From: Alitabrizicola rongguiensis
Lineage (GTDB): Bacteria > Pseudomonadota > Alphaproteobacteria > Rhodobacterales > Rhodobacteraceae
Assembly: GCF_021491355.1 (NCBI RefSeq)
Contig: NZ_JAKENF010000001.1
Location: forward strand, 992,001 to 1,056,000
Length of the DNA: 64,000 nt
Direction of reading: 5' to 3'
Made by a program: the position numbers and the translations under genes
Part shown: piece after piece, positions 25,245-37,028 of the stretch
Numbering within the stretch: the first letter of the stretch is position 1
Layout of the letters: every line of letters starts with the position of its first letter
The notes under the pieces: model-generated
What the model saw: only the letters and a program-made list of their open reading frames with translations
Told to the model about the DNA's origin: nothing
Database searches by the model: none

Positions 25245-26189
25245 ATGTTCAACCGTCTGACCCCGATTTATGCCATGGGAATCCTGGCGATCACTTTCGG
25301 AGGCATCGCGCCGGACTCGCCGTTCTCTTTCGCAACCGCTGCACATGCGAAGAACGAGAAGTCTGGTGACCACGGTGGAGGCGGCGGAAACGGCGGTGGA
25401 GGCAACCGCGGAGGCAAGGATGGCGGCGGCAAGTCAGAGAAATCCGGCAATGGCACCGGAAAGGCTGGATCGTCTGGCGGTTCGGGCAAATCGTACTCCG
25501 CCAACGGAAAGGCGCAGGCAGCCAAGGCCTCGAGCAGCAAGGTGACGAAGGCCAGCGCCCCGGCCAAATCCGCAAAAACTCGGAAGTCCCCCGCGGAGAA
25601 AGAGGTCGAAGTCGCCTTCTCGGTCGATGATCCGGGTAAGTTCGCGTCCGAACTCAAGGGGCTCAACGCCTATCATGCCAGCGCCCACGCGTGGGAAAAT
25701 GCTAGCCCGAACAGCCGTGTAGGCCGAATCTCTGCCTATCGCGATGCCGCTCTGGCGACGACTGAAAGCGGGCGCCTCGCCGAAGAGGCAGCCGCAACCG
25801 TCGCCGAGAACAAGGATATTCGCGACGGAATCCAACAGGAGATCGATGATCTCTCAGCCGACTACGCAGCGAAAAACGCTGAGATCGACGAAAAGATCGC
25901 AGGACTTGATCCAGACGCTGACGATTACGCCGATCAGGTCGCAGCGCTGGAGGCCGAACGACCCTCGACCGCCGAGTACGAAACACAGAAATCCGAACTC
26001 GAAGGCAATCTGGCAGCCGCCGAGGTGAATCTGACCAATAGCGAGGTCGAGCTTGCCGAGGCAGAAGCGGTAAAGGACACCGCCGCCCAGACCGAGGAAG
26101 AGGCCCTTATGGCGGCGACCGATGGTCGCGTCCTGTCGGACGAGGCGATTGCCTACTTCCGCGAGAAGATCGGGGTCGACACCCCCTGA
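25245..26189 (+). CDS. Secreted Gly/Lys-rich coiled-coil protein of unknown function
   Basis: 314 residues with a GGGAG site. An N-terminal hydrophobic signal (MFNRLTPIYAMGILAITFGG, with possible cleavage near AAHA) is followed by a low-complexity region of Gly, Ser, Lys and Asn (about residues 40-100), then Ala/Lys-rich sequence and, from about residue 185, an acidic alpha-helical coiled coil (EEAAATVAENKDIRDGIQQE and later heptad-like repeats). No catalytic motif and no cysteines after the signal region. I do not recognise a family. It stands alone, separated from argG by a short gap and preceded by a long intergenic region. A structural or adhesive extracellular role is conceivable, unproven. 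Confidence 0.8.
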   Translation: MFNRLTPIYAMGILAITFGGIAPDSPFSFATAAHAKNEKSGDHGGGGGNGGGGNRGGKDGGGKSEKSGNGTGKAGSSGGSGKSYSANGKAQAAKASSSKVTKASAPAKSAKTRKSPAEKEVEVAFSVDDPGKFASELKGLNAYHASAHAWENASPNSRVGRISAYRDAALATTESGRLAEEAAATVAENKDIRDGIQQEIDDLSADYAAKNAEIDEKIAGLDPDADDYADQVAALEAERPSTAEYETQKSELEGNLAAAEVNLTNSEVELAEAEAVKDTAAQTEEEALMAATDGRVLSDEAIAYFREKIGVDTP

Positions 26190-26264
26190 CCGCTGCCCTT
26201 GCTGGGCCAGACAAAACGCAATAGACGCAGGGCCAAAGCGAAGTTCCTTCCGATGAGGCCCTGA

Positions 26265-27497
26265 ATGTCTGCGCCGAAGAAAGTCGTGCTTGCCTATTCC
26301 GGCGGGCTGGATACATCGATCATCCTCAAATGGCTCCAGACCGAATATGGCTGCGAGGTTGTTACCTTCACCGCCGATCTCGGTCAGGGGGAGGAGCTTG
26401 AACCGGCGCGCGCCAAGGCGGTCATGCTGGGGATCAAGCCCGAGAACATCTTCATCGAGGATGTGCGCGAGGAATTCGTGCGCGACTTCGTCTTCCCGAT
26501 GTTCCGCGCCAATGCGCTTTATGAGGGCCTGTACCTGCTCGGCACCTCGATCGCCCGGCCGCTGATCGCCAAGGAACTGGTGCGCATCGCGCACGAGACG
26601 GGCGCGGATGCTGTGGCGCATGGCGCGACCGGCAAGGGCAACGACCAGGTCCGGTTCGAGCTATCGGTGGCGGCGCTTGACCCGGCCCTGCGGGTGATCG
26701 CGCCCTGGCGGCTGTGGGACCTGACCAGCCGGACGAAACTTCTGGAATTCGCCGAGGCTAACCAGATCCCGATCGCCAAGGACAAGCGTGGCGAGGCGCC
26801 CTTCAGCGTGGACGCGAACCTTCTGCACACCTCGTCCGAAGGCAAGGTGCTGGAGAACCCGGCCGAGGAAGCGCCCGATTTCGTCTATCAGCGTATCGTC
26901 CCGGTCGAGCAGGCCCCCGACAAGGCCGAGTTCATCGAGATCGCCTTCGATAAGGGCGACGCCGTCGCGATCAACGGCGAGCGTCTGTCGCCCGCGACGA
27001 TCCTGACCCGACTGAACGAGATCGGCGGCAAGCACGGGATCGGCCTTCTCGATCTGGTGGAGAACCGCTTCGTCGGGATGAAGTCGCGCGGCGTCTACGA
27101 GACCCCCGGCGGCACGATCCTGCTGGAAGCACATCGCGGGATCGAGCAGATTACGCTCGATTCCGGCGCAGGCCACCTGAAGGACTCGATCATGCCGCGC
27201 TATGCCGAGCTGATCTACAACGGTTTCTGGTTCAGCCCCGAACGCGAGATGCTGCAGGCCCTGATCGACAAGAGCCAGGAGCATGTCTCGGGCACGGTGC
27301 GCCTCAAACTCTACAAGGGCGTGGCGCGCACCGTGGCGCGGTGGTCGGACCACTCGCTCTACTCCGAAAAGCACGTGACCTTCGAGGAAGATGCAGGCGC
27401 CTACGACCAGAAGGACGCCGAGGGGTTCATCCGCCTGAATGCGCTGCGCCTGAAGCTGATCGCCACGCGGAACGCGCGGGTGGCGAAGAAGGGCTAA
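26265..27497 (+). CDS. argG: Argininosuccinate synthase
   Basis: 410 residues, ATP-PPi-type ligase. The P-loop is [13 protein letters not shown] (residues 9-21), and the substrate-binding segment [14 protein letters not shown] is near residue 122, with [19 protein letters not shown] further on. It joins citrulline and aspartate using ATP in arginine synthesis. The ATG at 26265 follows GAGG by 8 bases. The length is within the family's normal range. A good intrinsic terminator follows its stop at 27521-27552. Not linked to other arginine genes in the window. Confidence 0.96.
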   Translation: MSAPKKVVLAYSGGLDTSIILKWLQTEYGCEVVTFTADLGQGEELEPARAKAVMLGIKPENIFIEDVREEFVRDFVFPMFRANALYEGLYLLGTSIARPLIAKELVRIAHETGADAVAHGATGKGNDQVRFELSVAALDPALRVIAPWRLWDLTSRTKLLEFAEANQIPIAKDKRGEAPFSVDANLLHTSSEGKVLENPAEEAPDFVYQRIVPVEQAPDKAEFIEIAFDKGDAVAINGERLSPATILTRLNEIGGKHGIGLLDLVENRFVGMKSRGVYETPGGTILLEAHRGIEQITLDSGAGHLKDSIMPRYAELIYNGFWFSPEREMLQALIDKSQEHVSGTVRLKLYKGVARTVARWSDHSLYSEKHVTFEEDAGAYDQKDAEGFIRLNALRLKLIATRNARVAKKG

Positions 27498-27520
27498 GCG
27501 GAGACAACCCCGTAATGAAC

Positions 27521-27552
27521 GGCCGCAAGCCCAGGTCGCTTGCGGCCTTTTT
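27521..27552. terminator. Intrinsic terminator between argG and the permease genes
   Basis: A perfect 10-bp stem GGCCGCAAGC/GCTTGCGGCC (27521-27530 and 27538-27547) with a 7-base loop is followed by TTTTTC. On the + strand this is a textbook argG terminator; the stem may also serve the leftward glp operon, whose last gene stops at 27562. Confidence 0.92.
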
Positions 27553-27561
27553 CTTTGAAGT

Positions 27562-28359
27562 TCAGACCCTGACCACGAATCCGCGAGAGATGTGGTTGCG
27601 CACGAACCAGATCATCGCCACGCCGGGGATCAGCGAGACGACGGTCATCGCCATGACTAGGCCGATATCCGTTTGAAATCCGAAAAGCGCGTTGATCGCC
27701 ATCGTGATCGGCTTGCCGGCCGTCACGGTCAGGATGCGGGCGATCACCACTTCCACCCAGGAAAAGATGAAGCAGAAGAAGGCGGCGACACCGATGCCCG
27801 GCGCGATGGCGGGGATAAGGTGCTTCACGAAAAAGCCGGGCAGGTTGTGACCATCGAGAAAGGCCGTCTCGTCAAACTCACGCGGGATGCCCGAGATGAA
27901 GCTTTCGAGGATCCAGATCGTGATCGGGATGTTGAACAGGCAATGCGCAAGCGCGATCCCGACCGGCGAGTTCACCAGACCAACCTTTGCAAAAAGGATG
28001 AACACCGGCAGCGACAGAACGACCGGCGGCGTCACCCGAAAGGCAAGCAGCAGGAAGAAGAAGTGCCGGTCCCCCACGAAGCGGTAGCGTGAAAACGCAT
28101 AGGCAGCGGGCAGACCCACGGCGAGGCAGAGCAGCACGTTCAGAAGCGCGTAGATGATCGAATTCAGGACCGCCTCCCGCAGCGCGGGCATCGCGACGAT
28201 GTTGCGATAGTTCAGGAGCGTGGCCTGCCCTTCCGGGATGCCCTCGCGCGGGATCGTGGACAGGAAGCTCAAAAACAGGGTCTGTGCCAGCGGCAGAAGG
28301 ATGAACCCGGCCAGAAGGGCAAAGCCCAGAAACCCCATGATCGAGCGCGCCGTCCTCAT
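27562..28359 (-). CDS. ABC transporter permease, MalG/GlpQ-type (orphan pair, second subunit)
   Basis: 265 residues, six membrane helices and the conserved cytoplasmic EAA-type loop REFDETAFLDGHNLPGFFVK, which couples to the ATPase subunits. The C-terminal part is closely similar to GlpQ of the same operon (shared: GIGVAAFFCF, FSWVE, IWFVRN), so it is a paralogue. It overlaps the upstream permease by ATGA and has neither ATPase nor binding protein of its own. It could replace GlpQ in the glycerol transporter or serve another polyol together with GlpS/GlpT and GlpV; this is inference. Final gene of the glp operon; a terminator lies just beyond. Confidence 0.88.
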   Translation of the reverse strand: MRTARSIMGFLGFALLAGFILLPLAQTLFLSFLSTIPREGIPEGQATLLNYRNIVAMPALREAVLNSIIYALLNVLLCLAVGLPAAYAFSRYRFVGDRHFFFLLLAFRVTPPVVLSLPVFILFAKVGLVNSPVGIALAHCLFNIPITIWILESFISGIPREFDETAFLDGHNLPGFFVKHLIPAIAPGIGVAAFFCFIFSWVEVVIARILTVTAGKPITMAINALFGFQTDIGLVMAMTVVSLIPGVAMIWFVRNHISRGFVVRV

Positions 28360-29219
28360 TGTCCGGCTCCTTCACGCGCTTGCGTGACAAGCCGGAACAC
28401 CCAGGCGACCGCCAACACCATCAGGAAGTAGATCACCGATCGCGCCGCGGCGATGCCATAGCTGAAGCCATTGATGTTCTCGCCCAGATCCAGCGCCAGG
28501 AACGTGGTGGCTCCGCTTGGACCGCCAGCGTTGATGCGGAAGGCCTCGGTATAGATCATGAAGCTGTCGACAAAGCGCAGGACCAGCGCCATCGACAGGA
28601 CGCCCGCCAGCCGGGGAAGCTGGACGTGCCGGAACACCTGAAGGCGCGAGGCGCCGTCGATCGCCGCGGCCTGGTAATAGGCGGGCGGGATGCCGGAAAG
28701 GCCGGCATAGACAAGGATCACCACGAGTCCGAGCCAATGCCACGTGTCCATGACAATCAGCAGGATCCAGGTATGCAGGGCTGTGAACTTGTAGTCGAAC
28801 CCGATCCCAAGCGCCTCGAACACGCGGCCGACCAGACCAGTCTCGGGGTTGATGAGGTTCAACCACATGATCGGGATCATGTTCCAGGGAACGACAAGCG
28901 GAACGGCCATGAGCATCAGGACCGGGGTCCGGTAGCGAGGCGCGCGGGAGAGCAGCAGCGCAATCCAGATGCCAAGCGAGAACTGGACCGAGATGACCAG
29001 CGCCGAAAACGACAGGCTGCGCGCCAGACTTGCCCGGAACCTCTGTGAACCGGCGATTTCCTCATACCACTGCGACCCGATCCAGTAGGCCTGATCGAGG
29101 CTGAAAATGTCATGGAAGGAATAGTTGAAGACCGCGACAAGCGGCACGACACCAACGAATGCCAGGATCACGGCCGAGGGGATCAGGAACAGCCAGGCCG
29201 CGTTGTTCTGGCGCTTCAT
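28356..29219 (-). CDS. ABC transporter permease, MalF/GlpP-type (orphan pair, first subunit)
   Basis: 287 residues, six membrane helices. The EAA-loop sequence YYQAAAIDGASRLQVFRHVQ is nearly the same as that of GlpP (YYQAAKIDQASRWKVFRYIE), and SFMIYTEAFRINAGGPSGAT matches GlpP's SFMIYTEPFVVTGGGPGNST. It is thus a paralogue of GlpP placed 42 bases after glpK, in the same operon. The ribosome site is weak. The tight overlap with the next permease gene (ATGA) shows the two form one complex. Substrate unknown; with no ATPase or binding protein in the pair, it must borrow them, probably from the glp system. Confidence 0.88.
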   Translation of the reverse strand: MKRQNNAAWLFLIPSAVILAFVGVVPLVAVFNYSFHDIFSLDQAYWIGSQWYEEIAGSQRFRASLARSLSFSALVISVQFSLGIWIALLLSRAPRYRTPVLMLMAVPLVVPWNMIPIMWLNLINPETGLVGRVFEALGIGFDYKFTALHTWILLIVMDTWHWLGLVVILVYAGLSGIPPAYYQAAAIDGASRLQVFRHVQLPRLAGVLSMALVLRFVDSFMIYTEAFRINAGGPSGATTFLALDLGENINGFSYGIAAARSVIYFLMVLAVAWVFRLVTQAREGAGQ

Positions 29220-29261
29220 GACGTGACTGCTTTCGAAGGATGAACGGAGTGCCGCCGCCGC

Positions 29262-30767
<1,506 letters not shown>

Positions 30768-30857
30768 GGCGGCGGCACTCCGGTTCACATGCGGCGGCCC
30801 CGGATGCCTCGGGGCGCGCAGAAATCATGCCGCAACCGATCTGCGCGGCAAGGGAAA

Positions 30858-30883
30858 GCCGGGCGAGGAAAACCCCGCCCGGC
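30858..30883 (-). promoter_or_regulatory. Intercistronic hairpin between glpV and glpK
   Basis: An 8-bp perfect stem (GCCGGGCG and CGCCCGGC on the + strand) with two more possible G-C pairs closes a short A-rich loop, just after the glpV stop. In the leftward transcript it is followed by TTTCCC, too weak a T-run for full termination. Such hairpins after binding-protein genes often protect the upstream mRNA or cause partial termination, making the binding protein more abundant than downstream products. Inferred, untested. Confidence 0.55.
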
Positions 30884-30891
30884 CCAGATCC

Positions 30892-32616
30892 TTAGTTCTG
30901 CCAGGACTTGATCAGCTCGTCATAGCCGATCGTTTCGCCCTGCGGCTTCTCGTTCTCGAGCTTCGCGACCGGGGCGCCGGGCGCGTCAAGCCAGACCTGC
31001 GGGTCCTGCTCCTCGTTCAGCTTCGGGCCGATATCGCCTTGCACGCCGGACTTCTCGATCCGGGCCAGCACCTTCTCCTGCTCGGCGCAGAGGGCATCCA
31101 GCGCTTCCTGCGGGGTCTTGTCCCCCGACATGGCATCGCCGATGTTCTGCCACCAGAGTTGCGCCATCTTCGGATAGTCCGGGATGTTGGTGCCGGTGGG
31201 CGACCACGCAACGCGGGCGGGCGAGCGGTAGAACTCGATCAGGCCGCCGAGCTTCGGGGCACGATCGGTGAAGTGCTGGCTGTCGATCGTGCTTTCGCGG
31301 ATGAAGGTCAGCCCGACGTCGGACTTCTTCAGGTCCACGGTCTTCGAGGTGACGAACTGGGCATAGAGCCAGGCCGCCTGGGCACGATCCACTGGCGTGG
31401 ACTTCATCAGCGTCCAGGACCCCACGTCCTGGTAACCGATCTTCGTGCCTTCCGACCAGTAGGCACCATGCGGCGAGGGCGCCATCCGCCATTTCGGCGT
31501 GCCGTCCTCGTTCATCACGGGCGTTCCCGGAGCGACCGAGGCCGCGGTGAAGGCAGTGTACCAGAACATCTGCTGGGCGATGTTGCCCTGGGCAGGCACC
31601 GGCCCGGCTTCGCCGAAGGTCATGCCCTGGGCTTCCGGCGGCGAGTACTTCTGGAGCCACTCGATCGCCTTGGTCACGGCATAGACCGCCGCCGCGTCGT
31701 TAGTCGCACCGCCGCGCGCGACGCAGGAGCCGACGGGACGCGAATTCTCGTCCACGCGCACACCCCATTCGTCGACCGGCAGGCCGTTCGGCTCGCCCTT
31801 GTCGCCCATGCCGGCCATCGACATCCAGGCGTCGGTGTAGCGCCAGCCAAGCGAGGGGTCCTTCTTGCCGTAGTCCATGTTGCCATAGACACCGGTGGCG
31901 GGCCCACCCATGTAGGACATGTCACGCCCGGTGAAGAACTCGGCGATGTCCTCGTAGGCCGACCAGTTCAGCGGAACGCCCAGGTCATAGCCATACTTGG
32001 CTTTGAAGTCGTCCTTGGTCTTCTGGTCCGAGAACCAGTCGTAGCGGAACCAGTAAAGGTTCGCGAACTGCTGGTCGGGCAGCTGGTAGAGCTTGCCGTC
32101 GGGCGCGGTCGTGAACTTGGTCCCGATGAAGTCCGCCAGGTCGAGCGTGGGCGAGGTCACGTCCTTGCCTTCGCCAGCCATCCAGTCGGTCAGGTTGCGC
32201 ACCTGCTGGTAGCGCCAGTGCGTGCCGATCAGGTCCGAGTCGTTCACATAGGCGTCGTAGATGTTCTCGCCGGTCTGCATCTGCGTCTGAAGCTTTTCGA
32301 CGACGTCGCCTTCACCAATCAGGTCATGGGTGATCTTGATGCCGGTGATCGCCTCGAAGGCAGGTGCCAGGACCTTGGATTCGTACTCATGCGTCGTAAT
32401 CGTCTCGGAGACGACCTTGATTTCCATGCCGGCATAGGGCTTGGCAGCATCGATGAACCACTGCATTTCCTTTTCCTGATCGGCGCGCGACAGCACCGAC
32501 AGGTCACCAATCTCGGTGTCCAGGAATTTCTTTGCTGCATCCATGTCGGCCCAGGCGGGCGCGCCATAGGCGAGCAGCGCAAGCGCCATCGCTGTTGACG
32601 TGTGACGTAACTTCAT
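30892..32616 (-). CDS. glpV: Glycerol ABC transporter periplasmic binding protein
   Basis: 574 residues from the ATG at 32616, with GGGAGGAG 8-10 bases upstream. The signal peptide ends in AYGAPAWA, giving a mature protein starting DMDAAKKFL. It is a large extracellular solute-binding protein of family 1 (maltose-type), with features such as YDAYVNDSDLIGTHWRYQQV and QLPDQQFANLYWFRYDW; the large size matches the GlpV subunit described in Rhizobium, and the gene sits between glpU and glpK. It binds glycerol in the periplasm and hands it to GlpP/GlpQ. The assignment rests on gene order and size as well as sequence. Confidence 0.9.
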   Translation of the reverse strand: MKLRHTSTAMALALLAYGAPAWADMDAAKKFLDTEIGDLSVLSRADQEKEMQWFIDAAKPYAGMEIKVVSETITTHEYESKVLAPAFEAITGIKITHDLIGEGDVVEKLQTQMQTGENIYDAYVNDSDLIGTHWRYQQVRNLTDWMAGEGKDVTSPTLDLADFIGTKFTTAPDGKLYQLPDQQFANLYWFRYDWFSDQKTKDDFKAKYGYDLGVPLNWSAYEDIAEFFTGRDMSYMGGPATGVYGNMDYGKKDPSLGWRYTDAWMSMAGMGDKGEPNGLPVDEWGVRVDENSRPVGSCVARGGATNDAAAVYAVTKAIEWLQKYSPPEAQGMTFGEAGPVPAQGNIAQQMFWYTAFTAASVAPGTPVMNEDGTPKWRMAPSPHGAYWSEGTKIGYQDVGSWTLMKSTPVDRAQAAWLYAQFVTSKTVDLKKSDVGLTFIRESTIDSQHFTDRAPKLGGLIEFYRSPARVAWSPTGTNIPDYPKMAQLWWQNIGDAMSGDKTPQEALDALCAEQEKVLARIEKSGVQGDIGPKLNEEQDPQVWLDAPGAPVAKLENEKPQGETIGYDELIKSWQN

Positions 32617-32683
32617 CAGTCTGTCTCCTCCCGTGAGTACAGTCATTGGCCGGGCCTCCCCCCGGCTGGGCAGTCTGACCCGT

Positions 32684-33088
32684 CTAGACCCACCGGAATA
32701 CGGCTGCGGCGTAGACGAGGCACAGGATCAGCGCCCCCCAGAGGGGTGCGCCAAAGACGGCGAGCCAGCCAAGACAAATGAAGGCTGACCCCAGAAGCGA
32801 AATGAACAAGCGGTCGCCACGCGTCGTCTCGATGCGCAGCACGCCGATGCGCGGCGTTTCCGGGAAGCGGATTGCCAGGATGGTGAATATCACCAGAAGG
32901 CAGCCGATCACATAGAAGAAAAGCGCGATCGGCAGGGTCCAGGCCATCCAGCCGCCCGGGATCATCGGATCGAACCAAGCAATTGCGCCCTCCTCGCTCC
33001 GCGGCGCCACCGCGAAGAGAAGCGCCAGGATCGCGAGCAGCACGGCGCCCGTGACGCCGTAGACCATCGGCCAGCGACGAGACACCAT
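32684..33088 (-). CDS. glpU: DUF2160 small membrane protein of the glycerol ABC transporter locus (GlpU-like)
   Basis: 134 residues. The ATG at 33088 overlaps the GlpQ stop by one base (TAATG); a longer frame on this strand runs back through glpQ but only this part is a real protein. Three or four membrane helices are seen: VYGVTGAVLLAILALLFAVA, WTLPIALFFYVIGCLLVIFT and LLGSAFICLGWLAVFG. DUF2160 proteins always sit with GlpSTPQV-type transporter genes. The function is unknown; it could be an assembly factor or an accessory membrane subunit. It is not needed by most ABC importers, so it is an interesting extra. Confidence 0.85.
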   Translation of the reverse strand: MVSRRWPMVYGVTGAVLLAILALLFAVAPRSEEGAIAWFDPMIPGGWMAWTLPIALFFYVIGCLLVIFTILAIRFPETPRIGVLRIETTRGDRLFISLLGSAFICLGWLAVFGAPLWGALILCLVYAAAVFRWV

Positions 33089-33935
33089 TACACCCTCCCC
33101 AGGGCAAAGCCCTTGGCGATGTAGTTGCGAACGAACCAGATCACGATGGCCCCCGGGACGATGGTCAGCACCCCCGCCGCCGCAAGAACGCCCCAGTCCA
33201 TGCCGCTGGCCGAAACCGTCCGCGTCATCGTCGCGGCGATCGGCTTGGCATTGACCGAGGTAAGCGTGCGGCTGAGCAGGAGCTCGACCCAGCTGAACAT
33301 GAAGCAGAAGAAGGCCGCGACCCCGATGCCGCTGGCGATCAGCGGCATGAAGATACGGATGAAGAACCGCCCGAAGGAATAGCCGTCGATATAGGCGGTC
33401 TCGTCGATTTCTTTCGGAACGCCGCGCATGAACCCTTCCAGGATCCAGACCGCCAGAGGCACGTTGAACAGGCAGTGCGCAAGAGCCACCGCAATATGCG
33501 TGTCGAACAGCCCGACCGACGAATAGAGCTGGAAGAACGGCAAGGCGAACACCGCTGCGGGCGCCATACGGTTGGTCAGCAACCAGAAGAACAGGTGCTT
33601 GTCGCCCATAAAGGTATAGCGACTGAATGCATAGGCCGCCGGCAAAGCCACGGTGATCGAGATAACCGTGTTCATCACCACGTAGATGATCGAGTTGACA
33701 TAACCCATGTACCAGGCCGGATCGGTCAGAATCGTGTGGTAGTTGGCGAAGGTCAGATTCCGTGGCCAGAGCGTGAAGGTCGAGAGAATCTCGGTGTTGG
33801 TCTTCAGGCTCATATTCAGGAGCCAGTAGATCGGCAGCAGAAGGAACACGATGTAGAGAAACATCACCACGGCAGATGCCCGGACACGCGGCATGGCACG
33901 GTCTTGGCGGGCGGTGGCGGAAACGGCGGCGGTGG

Positions 33936-33939
<4 letters not shown>
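33088..33939 (-). CDS. glpQ: Glycerol ABC transporter permease GlpQ (MalG type)
   Basis: 283 residues. The N-terminus (MTTAAVSATARQDRAMPRVR) is cytoplasmic and is followed by six helices. The coupling loop is KEIDETAYIDGYSFGRFFIR (about residues 173-192). It forms the membrane channel with GlpP and touches the ATPase pair GlpS/GlpT through that loop. The ATG overlaps the GlpP stop by ATGA, and the DUF2160 gene begins inside its stop. The EAA motif has D and G in the usual places. Substrate assignment as glycerol comes from the surrounding glpK, glpD, glpR genes. Confidence 0.9.
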
Positions 33940-35905
<1,966 letters not shown>

Positions 35906-35917
35906 GTGTCCCTCCCC

Positions 35918-37006
35918 TCAGGCTGCGGCCGCATAGGCCGCCGAGGCGACAAGGGCGCCATCTTCGGCAAAGACATAGACATGCTGCGGTTCCAGCCAGA
36001 CCTGCAGCTTGCTGCCCGGGTCGCGGTCATGAACCCCCTGGACCAGTCCTACCCAGCGATCCGGTCCGTGGGTCAGGTGAAGGAAGGATTCCGATCCGGT
36101 GATCTCGACCACCGAGACAGTCGCAAGGAATTCCAGAGCCGGTCCCGACGGACGGCTGATTTCGAGATGGTTGGCGCGGAAGCCGGCAACGTAGCGGCCA
36201 TCACGCAGCGAGGCAAAGGCGCCGGTCGCCTCGACGGACTGACCATCGCCGAACATCACTCGGTTGCCGGTTCGCGAGACCTGCACGAAGTTCATCGGCG
36301 GATCGCTGAACACGCGCGCGGTCGTCGCGTCCTGCGGTTCGCGATAGACCTGCGGCGTCGGGCCGAATTGCGTCACTCGGCCCTCCCAGAGCGTCGCCGT
36401 GTTGCCGCCCAAGAGCAGGGCCTCTTCGGGCTCGGTCGTTGCATAGACAAAAATCGACCCTGACTCGGCGAAAATCCGGGGAATCTCTGCGCGCAATTCT
36501 TCCCGCAGCTTGTAGTCGAGGTTCGCTAGCGGTTCGTCCAGCAGGACAAGACCTGCTTCCTTTACCAGCGCCCGCGCCAGCGCACAGCGCTGCTGCTGGC
36601 CGCCCGACAGCTCCAATGGCTTGCGTTGCAGAAGCGGCGTTAGCTTCAGCATATCCGCTGTCTTCTTGACGGCTCGATCAATGTCAGCAGCCGATTTCCC
36701 CATCAGCCGCAGCGGCGAAGCGATGTTGTCGTAGACCGACATGGATGGGTAGTTGATGAACTGCTGGTAGACCATTGCCACCTTGCGGTCCTGCACCCGC
36801 AATCCAGTCACATCCTGCCCGTTCCAGCGGATACGTCCGGATGTGGGCACATCAAGTCCTGCCATCAGCCGCATCAGTGATGTCTTGCCGGACAGCGTCG
36901 GACCAAGCAGCACGTTCATCGTGCCGCGCTCCAGCGTAAGATGCGTGGGGTGGATATGGGTGCGGCCGCCAACGACCTTTGCCACCCCGTCCAGTTCCAG
37001 CGCCAT
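35918..37006 (-). CDS. glpS: Glycerol ABC transporter ATPase GlpS, H-loop histidine missing
   Basis: 362 residues from the ATG at 37006 (GGGAGG upstream); the frame is open further up but that part has no family likeness. Walker A GPTLSGKTS (35-43), signature LSGGQQQR (133-140) and Walker B VLLDEP (154-159) are present. The H-loop, normally TH(D/E), reads YATTEPEEA, with Thr191 in place of the histidine that contacts the gamma phosphate. A C-terminal TOBE-type domain follows. Works with GlpT as the ATPase dimer of the glycerol importer. The gap to glpD is 22 bases. Confidence 0.92.
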   Translation of the reverse strand: MALELDGVAKVVGGRTHIHPTHLTLERGTMNVLLGPTLSGKTSLMRLMAGLDVPTSGRIRWNGQDVTGLRVQDRKVAMVYQQFINYPSMSVYDNIASPLRLMGKSAADIDRAVKKTADMLKLTPLLQRKPLELSGGQQQRCALARALVKEAGLVLLDEPLANLDYKLREELRAEIPRIFAESGSIFVYATTEPEEALLLGGNTATLWEGRVTQFGPTPQVYREPQDATTARVFSDPPMNFVQVSRTGNRVMFGDGQSVEATGAFASLRDGRYVAGFRANHLEISRPSGPALEFLATVSVVEITGSESFLHLTHGPDRWVGLVQGVHDRDPGSKLQVWLEPQHVYVFAEDGALVASAAYAAAA

Positions 37007-37028
37007 GTCTTTCCTCCCTCGGACCGCC

